A DNA stretch of 64,000 nt from Legionella antarctica (GTDB taxonomy: Bacteria > Pseudomonadota > Gammaproteobacteria > Legionellales > Legionellaceae): NCBI RefSeq assembly GCF_011764505.1, contig NZ_AP022839.1:1843001-1907000 (forward strand). Direction: 5' to 3'. The notes beneath the pieces were generated by a model. That model was not told where the DNA came from. It worked only from the letters and a program-made list of their open reading frames with translations, and ran no database searches. Of the stretch, positions 18,568 to 28,158 are shown in pieces (positions within the stretch are counted from its first letter, which is position 1; each line of letters begins with the position of its first letter). Made by a program: the position numbers and the translations under genes.

Positions 18568-20280
18568 TCAGGATTTTGCTTTGCGATAAGGAATATAAAC
18601 CGGTTCCCAAATGTGTGCCCGTATGCATTTTTCCAATTGATCATCTGTCATAGGGGCAGCTAATTCACATTTAACCGCTTCTTTTGCTACTGCCAGTGCT
18701 ACTTGATAGGATACTTCTCTTACCCTATCAAGGGAGGGTAATAAATTTGCGTGAGGATTGTCCTTGGCTGGTGAGCAGTCTGCAAGGGCTTTTGCAGCAG
18801 CCATGAACATTGTATCGGTGACTATTTTGGCTTGTGCTGCAATTAACCCTAGCCCCATTCCAGGAAATATATAAACGTTATTGGTTTGATCTACTCGAAA
18901 GGGTTTCCCATCCTTAATAATGTTGCCAAATGGGCTTCCTGTACCAATTACTGCACGCTCATTAGTCCATTTCATCAAGTTTTCTGGGGTTGCTTCACTA
19001 CGAGATATAGGGTTTGAAAGAGGCATGATAATTGGTTTATCGACATGAGAAGCCATTTCTCGAACGAGTTCTTCTGTAAATATTCCCGGTTGAGCAGATA
19101 CACCCAGCAAAGCATTCGGATGTAAATTGTTAATAACGTCTTTCAAACTCACTATATTATCATTTTCGCATTTCCAGTTTGTAATGGCGTCTTTGGCTTT
19201 TAATAATTTTTCCTGGAAGGGCAATAAACCATGCATACCCTCGAGCAATAAACCATTACGGTCAATCATATATATTTGCGACCGTGCTTTTTCTTCTGAA
19301 CTACCGTCTGCAGTCATTGCCTGGACAATAAGTTCTGCAATACCACAACCAGCAGAGCCGGCTCCTACAATTACAATTTTCTGGTCACGCAATTGAATAC
19401 CTGTTACTTGCACTGCTGCCAATAAAGTACCTGTTGCAATTGCTGCAGTCCCTTGGACATCATCATTGAAAGTACATAATTGATTTCTGTATTTATCTAA
19501 TAGACGGGTTGCGTTTTGGAGAGCGAAATCTTCCCATTGCAAGAGTATGTTAGGAAACCGTTTCTTTATTGCTTTAATAAAGGCATCAACAAATTCATCA
19601 TACGCTTCATCACGAACCCGCTCATGCCGCCATCCTACATAAAGAGGATCCTTGAGTAATTCAGCATTATTTGTTCCTGTATCAAGCAAAACAGGTAGTG
19701 TTGTTGCTGGATGGATACCTGCGCAGGCTGAATATAATGCCAGTTTACCAATAGGGATCCCCATGCCTCCAGCCCCCTGATCACCTAAGCCCAGAATACG
19801 TTCACCATCGGACACTACAATCACTTTTACCTGATCAAAGCGAGGATTCGCCAAAATGGTATCGATTTTATCACGGTTAGGATAAGCAATAAAAAGTCCG
19901 CGAGGTCTGCGATAAATATGACTAAAACTTTGGCAGGCAGCACCTACAACAGGCGTATAAACTATGGGCATTATTTCAACCGTGTGTTCTTTGATTAGGC
20001 TGTAAAATAGAGTTTCATTTGAGTCCTGTAGATCACGCATATAGATGTACTTTTCCAAGTCACTCTTCTTATTTGTAAACGCTTCGTAAGAGCGTTGATG
20101 CTGCTCAGAAATGGTACTTACTTCTGGAGGTAGTAATCCATTAAGAAAAAAATCCAATCGCTCTTGTTCTGTAAAGCCAGTTCCCTTGTTCAAAATAGGA
20201 TTTGAAATAAGGGTAAAACCTTTGGTTTTTACTTCTAAATAGGGTTTCCCTTGTTCGTCAATTCGTTGCATGTAATCCAT
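18568..20280 (-). CDS. maeA: NAD-dependent malic enzyme
   Basis: A 570-residue malate dehydrogenase (oxaloacetate-decarboxylating) producing pyruvate, CO2 and NADH. Clear family blocks: NGLLPPEVST, YIYMRDLQDSNETLFY, MPIVYTPVVGAACQSFSHIYRRPRG, VVSDGERILGLGDQGAGGMG, LPVLLDTGTNN, LQWEDFALQNATRLL, NDDVQGTAAI, the Rossmann IVIVGAGSAGCGIA, and FPGMGLGLIAAQA. Length and blocks match the E. coli MaeA/SfcA class, without the phosphotransacetylase fusion of MaeB. Probably monocistronic. Confidence 0.95.
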   Translation of the reverse strand: MDYMQRIDEQGKPYLEVKTKGFTLISNPILNKGTGFTEQERLDFFLNGLLPPEVSTISEQHQRSYEAFTNKKSDLEKYIYMRDLQDSNETLFYSLIKEHTVEIMPIVYTPVVGAACQSFSHIYRRPRGLFIAYPNRDKIDTILANPRFDQVKVIVVSDGERILGLGDQGAGGMGIPIGKLALYSACAGIHPATTLPVLLDTGTNNAELLKDPLYVGWRHERVRDEAYDEFVDAFIKAIKKRFPNILLQWEDFALQNATRLLDKYRNQLCTFNDDVQGTAAIATGTLLAAVQVTGIQLRDQKIVIVGAGSAGCGIAELIVQAMTADGSSEEKARSQIYMIDRNGLLLEGMHGLLPFQEKLLKAKDAITNWKCENDNIVSLKDVINNLHPNALLGVSAQPGIFTEELVREMASHVDKPIIMPLSNPISRSEATPENLMKWTNERAVIGTGSPFGNIIKDGKPFRVDQTNNVYIFPGMGLGLIAAQAKIVTDTMFMAAAKALADCSPAKDNPHANLLPSLDRVREVSYQVALAVAKEAVKCELAAPMTDDQLEKCIRAHIWEPVYIPYRKAKS

Positions 20281-20446
20281 ATTATTAGTTCCTATAAGTT
20301 GTAGATTAATAAAATATTATAATAAGAGTATGGATGAATATTTTTATTTTGCAGTTTTTTTTAATGATTTTTCAACGTGGTTGAAAACCAGCGAGCTACT
20401 TGGTTTTTGAAATTTTAAAGGTAAAAAATAATGATTTTTTGTTACT

Positions 20447-20470
20447 GCGTGTTCCATAATAGGAACACGC
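20447..20470 (-). terminator. Perfect hairpin downstream of the GTPase gene
   Basis: GCGTGTTCC and GGAACACGC flank a six-base loop (ATAATA) 28 bases after the minus-strand stop at 20498. There is no good T-run on the minus side, so it may be a terminator, an mRNA-stabilising hairpin or an operator. Confidence 0.5.
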
Positions 20471-20497
20471 GATTTGAAAACAGGAGTAGATGAAATT

Positions 20498-21598
20498 CTA
20501 GTAGGCCTGTGCGAGATCGTTTACGTCAGCTGCTTCCGCAACGTCGTTAATCAACTCCTGTACCAAGGTTGTTTTAAAGAATCGATGAGAGGTATAAGCT
20601 AAAGTTGCTGTACCAAATAAAGAAGCACCGCCAACCACGGCTACCGCAGCGGCACTGCCTGCTGCCAATCCGGTAAAGAAGGCACCAGGCCCTGACCAGA
20701 TTCCTAATGCGAATCCAATGCCAAAACCTATCATCGCAGCAATTGCAGTCATTGCAGCAGTAAGGGCAACAGATAAAATGATCTTTTCAAGAAATTGATG
20801 TTTACCTTGTAACCGTTCATTACTCTTTTCAATAAATAAATTAATTCTGTTCGCCTTATCCGCTACAGAAAGATTTGATAGATCGTCAAGCAATATATTG
20901 ACTTCATCCCCAATTGCTTCGATCGTGGCATCATTCAAGTACTCCATGCTCGCATTTAAATGATCCAGAGCATGATGTAAATCTGAATCTTTTCGACAGC
21001 GATTTCTTGCTTTTAGAATAGCATTATCTGGTTGTATTGTTTGAGGGGGAAAATAAGGTCTTTCATACCGGGGAATCAGTTTTTTCCCTTCCATAGTCAG
21101 AAAGTCTTGCAGATCTTGTAGACCATCCTTCTCTCCAGCTGAAGTAGAGATTACCCGCACAAAGGATATCTCTGCTAATAAGTTCTGCGCTGTTTGCAAT
21201 GCATTGGGTAAAGCACAGTCTCTTTTAGTACCTACCAAAATTAATTGAGCATCAGGACTGCATCTTTTATATTTATCAATCTCAATTTTTATTTTACTAA
21301 GCATCTCTTCTGTCAATACGACTGATAAATCGATGCAATAAAGACCAAAATTGGAATTAAAAAAAAATGGGATGGCCATCTGTTTCTTAACGCTATCACC
21401 TGGAATATCCCATACTTTGATATTCACTTGCTCAGGCTCATTTTCAATCATCATTACAGAGAAGTCAGGTGCAATTGTTGGTTTATAAGGGGGCGTGAGC
21501 AAATTGGTATGGAGTCCGTATCGAGATGTCAGTCTTTTGCCAATCATTGTTTTCCCTGTTTTTTCCATTCCCATTAGAGTAGCGCTTAAAGTAATCAT
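20498..21598 (-). CDS. Ras/Rab-like small GTPase with C-terminal transmembrane hairpin, putative effector
   Basis: A 366-residue protein with a eukaryotic-like small GTPase domain. G1 is GMEKTGKT (residues 10-17), G3 is VWDIPGD (about 64), G4 is GTKRD (about 122) and G5 is STSAGEKDG (about 142). The switch I Thr may be in PPYKPTIAPDF. A helical linker follows, then two long hydrophobic Gly/Ala-rich segments (about 270-340), and an acidic tail. I chose ATG 21598 because GGAAA lies six bases before it and the P-loop starts at residue 10, as in Ras proteins; the frame extends to 21712. A membrane-anchored Ras-like protein in a bacterium of this type is a good candidate for a secreted effector (inference). 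Confidence 0.75.
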   Translation of the reverse strand: MITLSATLMGMEKTGKTMIGKRLTSRYGLHTNLLTPPYKPTIAPDFSVMMIENEPEQVNIKVWDIPGDSVKKQMAIPFFFNSNFGLYCIDLSVVLTEEMLSKIKIEIDKYKRCSPDAQLILVGTKRDCALPNALQTAQNLLAEISFVRVISTSAGEKDGLQDLQDFLTMEGKKLIPRYERPYFPPQTIQPDNAILKARNRCRKDSDLHHALDHLNASMEYLNDATIEAIGDEVNILLDDLSNLSVADKANRINLFIEKSNERLQGKHQFLEKIILSVALTAAMTAIAAMIGFGIGFALGIWSGPGAFFTGLAAGSAAAVAVVGGASLFGTATLAYTSHRFFKTTLVQELINDVAEAADVNDLAQAY

Positions 21599-22073
21599 AG
21601 CAGTTTCCGAATATATAAATGCCTCATTATACCTCATAGTGTTAATCAGGTGTTCAATTAATTGCTCTTTATAAAAAAAAATTGATTTTAGAGTTTTTGT
21701 CTTAAAAAACAATTATCCAGTAAGATTGTGTCAGGTATATACTTGGTGTATTAAATCAATAGAGTAGAGAGCCAGGATCGTATCGATGCGAATTGCATCG
21801 ATAATAATTATCTAAAGCAATTGTTGTGGGACAGGACCTGATTTCCCGGATTGAATCATTATCATGCTTTTAATTGGGAACTTTGTCTGGAGGTTCTTGT
21901 GGAACAATTAACGATTATCAGGCCGACTGTCCAGTTAATCTCATTGGTTAAATGGCAGAGATTTTTCCTCAAGATAAATTCTCTGTAGGCCTAGCCACTG
22001 AACATCTTTATAATGTAAGCTTTATTGCTAATTAGCTGTAATAGAATTCTTCAACCCTTGGATTTATTATCAA
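21599..22073. other. Intergenic region, no supported gene
   Basis: The 475 bp between the divergent GTPase gene and ubiG must hold both promoters. Short frames are present (for example an ATG at 21951 giving 27 codons), but none has convincing coding character. Confidence 0.5.
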
Positions 22074-22766
22074 ATGAAGCATATTGAATCAACTATTGAT
22101 GATCAGGAAGTGCATAAATTTTCCAAACATGCACAGGATTGGTGGGATACTCAAGGTCCTCTAAAAACGTTGCATGACATTAATGATACCCGGCTTGCAT
22201 TTATTTCTCAGTATATCGATTTAAAAGGTTTGAATGTTCTGGATATAGGTTGTGGTGGCGGAATTTTATGCGAAGCCATGGCTAAGGCTGGGGCGAGTGT
22301 TACAGGTATTGATGCCGCTGACGAAGCAATCAGGGTTGCAAAAGAGCATGCTAGAGAAAATCAGTTATCTATTGATTATTATTGTATGCCCATAGAAGAA
22401 TTTAAAAGCAAAAAATTTCATATTGTAACATGTATGGAAATGTTGGAGCATGTTCAGAATCCAGAACTCGTCCTAAAACACTGTAAACGATTGCTTAAGA
22501 CCCAGGGAATGTTATTTCTATCTACAATTAGTCGTACTTTAAAAGCTTATGCAAGCGCAATTCTTGTAGCAGAATATGTTTTGAACATTTTACCAAGACA
22601 AACCCACGACTATCATAAGTTTATTAAACCCAGTGAGTTAGTCGCTATGGCTCGGTCGTTTAATTTAAATTTAATTGATATGAAGGGTATGGCCTATAAC
22701 CCTGTTTTAAGAACAGCCACACTAAGTACAGATGTAGCTGTTAATTATTTGTTAGCCTTACAATGA
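22074..22766 (+). CDS. ubiG: Ubiquinone biosynthesis O-methyltransferase
   Basis: UbiG performs both SAM-dependent O-methylations of ubiquinone biosynthesis. The 230-residue sequence has the family start (EVHKFSKHAQDWWDTQGPLKTLHDIN), motif I VLDIGCGGGILCEAMAK, GIDAADEAIRVAKEHA, VTCMEMLEHVQNP and the C-terminal LPRQTHDYHKFIKPSEL that contacts membrane and quinone. Length is normal. It stands alone between the GTPase and the ProQ-like gene. Confidence 0.95.
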   Translation: MKHIESTIDDQEVHKFSKHAQDWWDTQGPLKTLHDINDTRLAFISQYIDLKGLNVLDIGCGGGILCEAMAKAGASVTGIDAADEAIRVAKEHARENQLSIDYYCMPIEEFKSKKFHIVTCMEMLEHVQNPELVLKHCKRLLKTQGMLFLSTISRTLKAYASAILVAEYVLNILPRQTHDYHKFIKPSELVAMARSFNLNLIDMKGMAYNPVLRTATLSTDVAVNYLLALQ

Positions 22767-22901
22767 GTTTGGTTGGACTAATAACATGCAGGTTAACTTT
22801 AGGAATCTTTGCTGGCTTTGACTGCCCTATACGTCACAGTATTTGACATGAACCTAAATCCAAGTAACCAATAAATTTAATTAATTATTGAATTCAAAAC
22901 A

Positions 22902-23279
22902 TCAATCCTGTTCTTTTTTCTTAGCGTATCGCTCCTGAAATCGTTGGTGTGCATACTTAGCCTGATCAGGAGTAACTACATCTACTTCATTGCCATAAAT
23001 ATCTACTCGAGCAGTATCGGGTTTTTGACAGCTCAAGTAGGCAGGGGATGCACTGTAGTAACTTAAAGCTTCTCTTAAAGACTTTTTGCTAAAAGGAGGG
23101 GAGTCCAAACGCTCATAAAAATCAATAATATCATCAAATATGCCAATTTTAAGCGGTTTAATCTGGTTACCTTTTTTAAAAAAAGCGCTGGGAAAATGTT
23201 CTATAAGCCAGTCTATAATTTGAAGTTTATCTTTCTTAACTGCATTAATCTGTTGGTTCATAGTTTTACTCTGAATCAT
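22902..23279 (-). CDS. ProQ/FinO-domain RNA-binding protein
   Basis: A 125-residue protein that is essentially a single ProQ/FinO domain: WLIEHFPSAFF near the start, then KPLKIGIFDDII, FSKKSLREALSYYSASPAYLSC (the basic, RNA-contacting face) and a basic tail with YAHQRFQERYAKKKEQD. Proteins of this family chaperone sRNAs; Legionella has several, one of which (RocC) represses competence. I cannot say which paralogue this is. The start could be ATG 23279 or ATG 23261, neither with a strong ribosome-binding site. An Rsm-type sRNA gene lies 430 bp away on the plus strand. Confidence 0.85.
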   Translation of the reverse strand: MIQSKTMNQQINAVKKDKLQIIDWLIEHFPSAFFKKGNQIKPLKIGIFDDIIDFYERLDSPPFSKKSLREALSYYSASPAYLSCQKPDTARVDIYGNEVDVVTPDQAKYAHQRFQERYAKKKEQD

Positions 23280-23670
23280 GATATCTTGATTAAGCTACCA
23301 TATCTCATGGCATAATCAAGCGACAATGAATTTTTTTAGAGATTCTACATCATCTATCAGAAGCATTGTAGCTTTTTGGCAATGAAATTTATGAGTACTA
23401 GTTGTATGCGTACCACTTACCTATCGAGGATATCTCCTTGGTTTGATGAGAAAGACACATTTTTTTCCTGTTGATAAAAATAAATTGGCTAAAAAAGGAA
23501 TTTGTTGCTCTATTCTTTGTAAGATATTTCTCAAAACACTGGGGGAATAACGGCATTTTTTCTACATCCATTAACGGCAAAAAAAATAACCTATTGTTTT
23601 ATATATTTATTTTATATGATGGAAGTCGGTGGTTGCACTTAAGTTAATGATGTATATCAAGCCAGGTTCC

Positions 23671-23699
23671 TTGCACTTATTGTTTCAAGTTGCTAAATT
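23671..23699 (+). promoter_or_regulatory. Promoter of the Rsm-type sRNA
   Basis: A -35 TTGCAC (23671-23676), a 17-base spacer and a -10 TAAATT (23694-23699), giving a start near 23707. I see no convincing GacA/LetA-type palindrome upstream; ATCAAG-N8-CTTGCA (23656-23675) is imperfect and overlaps the -35. Confidence 0.6.
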
Positions 23700-23706
23700 A
23701 TATACA

Positions 23707-23840
23707 TGACTTGTACGGATATGAGTCAAGCAAAAGGATTTGTAATCAGACGGATTTGATTTGTCAGGATGACTTATAAGAACTGGATGTTCTTATGCGG
23801 ATGACTGCGAAAAGCCAGGGCTTGCCCTGGCTTTATTTTT
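23707..23840 (+). ncRNA. RsmY/RsmZ-like CsrA-sequestering small RNA
   Basis: About 130 nt from promoter to terminator with six GGA motifs (23717, 23736, 23752, 23767, 23785, 23799). Most sit in small hairpin loops: GACT..GGA..AGTC, CAAA-AGGA-TTTG, AATCA..GGA..TGATT, and the strongest, ATAAGAAC-TGGA-TGTTCTTAT. It ends in a strong terminator AAAGCCAGGGC/GCCCTGGCTTT (23811-23834) with a T-rich tail. This is the architecture of Rsm sRNAs that titrate CsrA; in Legionella RsmY and RsmZ are switched on by LetA/LetS in the transmissive phase. I cannot tell Y from Z. No coding frame competes for the region; the gap 23280-23670 upstream holds nothing else I can support. Confidence 0.85.
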
Positions 23841-24516
23841 AGGCCACTAAGTAACCTGAATGAGATAAGAAATTTTTATCAGGAAAATAGGCGAAAATTA
23901 CTGAACCATTTTTAATGGTGTTGATAATGGGCTTAGCTAAGGTTTGTGCTATCGCTGGGCAGCCCCAAGACAGGCCTGCACGACCAGCTCTTTTAATGAA
24001 ATCAGGTTCCATATACCATGCTCCATGCATCACAACGCGTCTGTTGTAGGCATTGGTATTAAAACCTTTATCTAACCCTTGTAAGTTTAAAGAATATCCT
24101 TTGTGACCTATATAGGTGTCTTTTGTAATGTATGTTCCAAGACTGGATTGCTTACTTGACTCTTGATTGGAAAAGTGATTTGCTCTATTAACACCTGAAT
24201 TTTTACCGTGAGCAACATAAGTATTATAGAGAAGGCGTTCATTCCGAACATCAAAGACCCACATACGTTGTTTGTTTGAGGGTAGAGAGTAATCGATCAC
24301 AGTAAGAACAGGCTTTCTAACCGCGCCTCGTTTGTCCGCGTTTGTATAAGCAGTTAAGGCAAGTTTCAGCACATTTTTATTTAACTGGGGAGCCCTGTGA
24401 CTTAGATGTTGTAGCTGACTATTTAGGTCGGGACCTGTTTTGGCAAAAGTAGTGGTGCTGGATGTAATGTTACTCGTTAATATGACGGTTGAGATTAGAG
24501 TTAATAATGTATTCAT
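23839..24516 (-). CDS. Murein L,D-transpeptidase-fold periplasmic protein (YkuD_2 type)
   Basis: A 225-residue secreted protein: signal peptide at 1-25 (LLTLISTVILTSNITSSTTTFA), then a YkuD_2-like catalytic domain. The signature is VVMHGAWYMEPDFIKRAGRAGLSWGCPAI, here given in parts: the His in VVMHGAWYM and the catalytic Cys in SWGCPAI. Such domains cross-link or trim peptidoglycan stem peptides, though YkuD_2 members are little studied. It shares its 3' hairpin with the sRNA running toward it. The 408-bp gap 24517-24924 to putA holds an AT-rich TATAAT-bearing stretch (24832-24837) but no other gene. Confidence 0.8.
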   Translation of the reverse strand: MNTLLTLISTVILTSNITSSTTTFAKTGPDLNSQLQHLSHRAPQLNKNVLKLALTAYTNADKRGAVRKPVLTVIDYSLPSNKQRMWVFDVRNERLLYNTYVAHGKNSGVNRANHFSNQESSKQSSLGTYITKDTYIGHKGYSLNLQGLDKGFNTNAYNRRVVMHGAWYMEPDFIKRAGRAGLSWGCPAIAQTLAKPIINTIKNGSVIFAYFPDKNFLSHSGYLVA

Positions 24517-24924
24517 ACTTCTCCATTCTTCTTATTAAATCGCCGTTATTGGTCATTAAAAAGATGGTTATTATATTCACAAATTACATAAATGTAAAAT
24601 TATCAGGACCATCATTGCCCAACAGGGAGAAATATTATTCAATTCATGGGGTTAGCAGGGGCTTTAAAAAAGCAACCGAACAAACTATTAACTAATTGAA
24701 CATAATATGCACTATTAGACCGATTAAAAAGTAATCAAAATATTGAATAATTAATCAATATGCCCTCATTTAATTCCATTTTTTTTCTCTTTACAGCATG
24801 CTTTCCCTTTAATTAATCACGATTCTAGTCATATAATGCATTAGAAAGAACCTATGCATTTCTTTTAATGTGGTTCTGCATTATGATCTTTTGTTGTTAT
24901 TTTTTTTTGATTTCGGAGAATATT

Positions 24925-27900
24925 ATGCTGGAAAAGCAGTCCATTAATTTACCCGAAGGTTTACGAGCTGCTATTAATCAGGCTTATCGTTTAGATGAGT
25001 TATCCTTGATTACTGAGTTATGTGAAAAGGCAGCACTTGGACAGCAACAAACGGCAGGTATCGAAAGCAGTGCAATTAAATTAGTGGAAGCGGTCCGTAC
25101 TGAGCGCAAAAAAAATACAGGTATGGATTCATTTTTGATGGAGTATGCTTTATCCAGTGAGGAAGGGATTGCTTTAATGTGTCTGGCAGAAGCCTTATTA
25201 AGGGTTCCAGATAATGCGACTATAGATAATTTAATTAAAGATAAGCTATCCGGTGGGGACTGGAGTTCTCATAGAGGACAAAGTGAATCATTTTTTGTTA
25301 ATGCAACCACTTGGGCTTTGATGTTAACGGGAAAAGTATTGGCACCGGAAAAAGCTGGGAATGCTCTAACCAAAGTATTAATGAAATTAGTTAATCGCAG
25401 CAGTGAGGCGATGGTTCGTACTGCGGTGGAAAAAGCCATGCGAGTTATGAGTACACAATTCGTGATGGGACGTACTATTGACGAAGCATTGACTCGAGCT
25501 AAAAAGAAAGAGTCTCAAGGCTATCGATATTCGTATGACATGCTAGGTGAAGCTGCACTCACATCAGCTGATTCAGGTCGATATTTTGAAGCTTATAAAC
25601 TTGCTATCGAATCCATAGGTCAAAAATCAGATAAAAATTCAGATGTTTATAAACGTGCAGGAATTTCTATAAAATTATCTGCCCTACACCCGCGCTACAG
25701 CGAGAGTCAGCGTGAGTCCGTAATGACTGAACTGTCTGATAAATTATTAGTATTGGCTCGACTGGCAAAACATTATGATATTGCTTTAACCATTGATGCT
25801 GAAGAGTCAGAGCGCCTCGATTTATCACTTGATCTCATTGAGAAGGTGTTCTGTGATGAGAGTTTGGATGGTTGGAATGGTTTTGGCCTGGCAGTGCAAT
25901 CGTATCAAAAGAGAGCTTTCTATATATTGGATTGGGTAGCTGATTTAGCACGAAAAAAACATAGACGTATTATGGTGCGCCTGATTAAGGGGGCCTATTG
26001 GGATAGTGAAATTAAAAAAACCCAAATGCAAGGTTTAACAGAATACCCTGTTTTTACTCGTAAAGTATTCACTGATGTTTCTTTTCAGGCTTGTGCGAAA
26101 AAAATCTTAACCATGACTGATGCTATATATCCACAATTTGCAACTCATAATGCGTATTCAGTAGCGTTGATCCTCAATATAGTGGGTGATTATAAGGATT
26201 TTGAGTTCCAGTGCCTGCATGGAATGGGAAGTGAACTATATGACCAGATAGTGTCAAAAGAGCACTTTGGCATAGCTTGCCGTATCTATGCACCTGTAGG
26301 AAGTCATGAAGATTTGCTCCCTTATTTGGTTCGGCGATTGTTAGAAAATGGAGCAAATTCCTCTTTTGTAAATCGTATTGCTGATGATAATGCACCCATT
26401 AGCGATCTGGTTGAAGATCCGATTAATAAAGCAAAGTCTTTATTGGGTAGTATGAATAAAAATATTCCTTTGCCAGAAGCAATATTTTTACCTGGGAGAA
26501 AAAACTCTAAAGGATTTGATTTTAGTAATCGATATGATACAGCTCTATTGCAACAAGAGTTAGCAAAAATTGATTTAACTCAATGGAAAGGCGGGCCTAT
26601 AATTGCCGGGCGTACTGTTGTTGATTCAACCCATCCGGTAACTTCTCCGCAACACCCCGATTATGTAGTCGGTTCATTGCAAAATTCTTCACTGGATGAT
26701 GTTGAAAAAGCACTCATCCAATCTGAGCGAGCTTTTGCTCTATGGGGTAAAACAACTGTAGAGGAACGTGCTTCTTCTATCAACCGTTTTGCTGATTTAT
26801 TGCAAACCAACATGGTTGAATTGATGGCTTTAGCCTGCCTTGAGGCAGGAAAAACCTGGAATGATGGGATTGCAGAAGTGCGCGAAGCCATAGATTTTTG
26901 TCGTTACTACGCCATTATGGCACAACAATTGATGGCAAATCCTACTCGTTTACATGGATACACCGGTGAGTTAGATGAATTAAGTTTGCATCCACGCGGT
27001 ACAATCCTTTGTATTAGTCCCTGGAATTTCCCTCTAGCCATTTTTACTGGCCAAGTCGTAGCAGGCTTGGTAACCGGAAACTGTGTTATAGCAAAACCAG
27101 CAGAACAAACATCACTGATAGCTGCATATGCGGTGAAATTAATGCATCAAGCTGGGGTACCGGCTGGTGCCATACAATTACTTCCCGGTTCAGGTGAGCT
27201 CATTGGAGCTGCACTAGTTGCGGATAAAAGGATAAAAGCAGTATTGTTTACGGGATCAACTGAGACTGCAAACCACATTAATAAGACTCTGGCTGCCCGT
27301 GAGGGGGAAATAATTCCATTAATTGCTGAAACAGGTGGTCAAAACGCGATGATTGTTGATTCTTCAGCATTACTGGAACAAGTAGTTATTGATGTGATTG
27401 GTTCTGCTTTTGGTAGTGCCGGACAAAGATGTTCTGCTCTTCGTGTATTGTATGTTCAGGAGGAGGTGTATGCACGAACTACAGTTCTTCTAAAAGGAGC
27501 GATGGCAGAGTTGGTTGTAGGTGACCCTCGCTGGTTATCCACCGATGTTGGTCCTGTAATTGATCAGGAAGCATTATCCCTGATAAAAGGGCATGTTGAA
27601 AACATGAAAAAACGCCATGAGATTTTGTATCAATGCCAGCTCAATGAAGATGCAGCATCAGGTTATTATATGCCACCCACCGCAATAGCTATAGACAGTA
27701 TTAGCTCGTTGGAAAAAGAAATTTTTGGTCCTGTACTTCACGTTATTAAGTTCAAAAGAAAAGAAATCGATAAGGTAATTGAGCAAATTAATCAAACCGG
27801 ATATGGGTTAACTCTGGGGATCCACAGTCGTATCAATGAAACGGTTGAGTATATAAGAAAAAGGGTTCATGTCGGTAATTGTTACGTTAATCGAAATATG

Positions 27901-28074
27901 ATCGGCGCAGTTGTTGGTCTGCAGCCTTTCGGTGGTGAAGGATTATCTGGGACTGGGCCAAAAGCGGGTGGGCCAAATTATTTGGTTCGGTTATGCCATG
28001 AGCGTACTTATACAGTAGATACCACCGCTGCTGGGGGTAATGCAAGTCTCATGTCTTTGCCAGAAGACATTTAG
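24925..28074 (+). CDS. putA: Bifunctional proline dehydrogenase / P5C dehydrogenase
   Basis: PutA oxidises proline to glutamate in two steps (FAD-linked PRODH, then NAD-linked P5CDH) at the inner membrane. The start at 24925 has a GGAG site; the upstream frame is not used. Residues about 150-480 form the PRODH barrel (YSYDMLGEAALTSADSGRY, ISIKLSALHPRY, MVRLIKGAYWDSEIK, FATHNAYSVA). Residues about 560-1030 form the aldehyde dehydrogenase, with catalytic Glu in LIAETGGQNAM (about 803) and Cys in SAGQRCSALRV (about 835). At 1049 residues it lacks the N-terminal ribbon-helix-helix DNA-binding domain of enteric trifunctional PutA, so it should not self-repress. Confidence 0.95.
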   Translation: MLEKQSINLPEGLRAAINQAYRLDELSLITELCEKAALGQQQTAGIESSAIKLVEAVRTERKKNTGMDSFLMEYALSSEEGIALMCLAEALLRVPDNATIDNLIKDKLSGGDWSSHRGQSESFFVNATTWALMLTGKVLAPEKAGNALTKVLMKLVNRSSEAMVRTAVEKAMRVMSTQFVMGRTIDEALTRAKKKESQGYRYSYDMLGEAALTSADSGRYFEAYKLAIESIGQKSDKNSDVYKRAGISIKLSALHPRYSESQRESVMTELSDKLLVLARLAKHYDIALTIDAEESERLDLSLDLIEKVFCDESLDGWNGFGLAVQSYQKRAFYILDWVADLARKKHRRIMVRLIKGAYWDSEIKKTQMQGLTEYPVFTRKVFTDVSFQACAKKILTMTDAIYPQFATHNAYSVALILNIVGDYKDFEFQCLHGMGSELYDQIVSKEHFGIACRIYAPVGSHEDLLPYLVRRLLENGANSSFVNRIADDNAPISDLVEDPINKAKSLLGSMNKNIPLPEAIFLPGRKNSKGFDFSNRYDTALLQQELAKIDLTQWKGGPIIAGRTVVDSTHPVTSPQHPDYVVGSLQNSSLDDVEKALIQSERAFALWGKTTVEERASSINRFADLLQTNMVELMALACLEAGKTWNDGIAEVREAIDFCRYYAIMAQQLMANPTRLHGYTGELDELSLHPRGTILCISPWNFPLAIFTGQVVAGLVTGNCVIAKPAEQTSLIAAYAVKLMHQAGVPAGAIQLLPGSGELIGAALVADKRIKAVLFTGSTETANHINKTLAAREGEIIPLIAETGGQNAMIVDSSALLEQVVIDVIGSAFGSAGQRCSALRVLYVQEEVYARTTVLLKGAMAELVVGDPRWLSTDVGPVIDQEALSLIKGHVENMKKRHEILYQCQLNEDAASGYYMPPTAIAIDSISSLEKEIFGPVLHVIKFKRKEIDKVIEQINQTGYGLTLGIHSRINETVEYIRKRVHVGNCYVNRNMIGAVVGLQPFGGEGLSGTGPKAGGPNYLVRLCHERTYTVDTTAAGGNASLMSLPEDI

Positions 28075-28099
28075 TTAATGTGATAATCAAGCTCTGTTA

Positions 28100-28133
28100 C
28101 TTGATGTTTATTGCTAAAGTGATAAACATCAAG
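28100..28133. terminator. Bidirectional hairpin between putA and the permease
   Basis: A perfect 12-bp inverted repeat, CTTGATGTTTAT and ATAAACATCAAG, loop of 10, in the short convergent gap. There is no long T-run, but the position suits a two-way transcription barrier. Confidence 0.6.
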
Positions 28134-28158
28134 GGGCTAAAGTGAATGGAGTTCATTG

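Noticed and set aside
23398..23580. 60-codon minus-strand frame upstream of the sRNA
   Set aside because: No ribosome-binding site, no recognisable motif and biased composition; more likely chance.
23656..23675. Possible LetA/GacA box ATCAAG-N8-CTTGCA
   Set aside because: It overlaps the -35 element and matches the consensus poorly.
24489..24695. 68-codon plus-strand frame before putA
   Set aside because: It overlaps the start of the L,D-transpeptidase gene and has no support.
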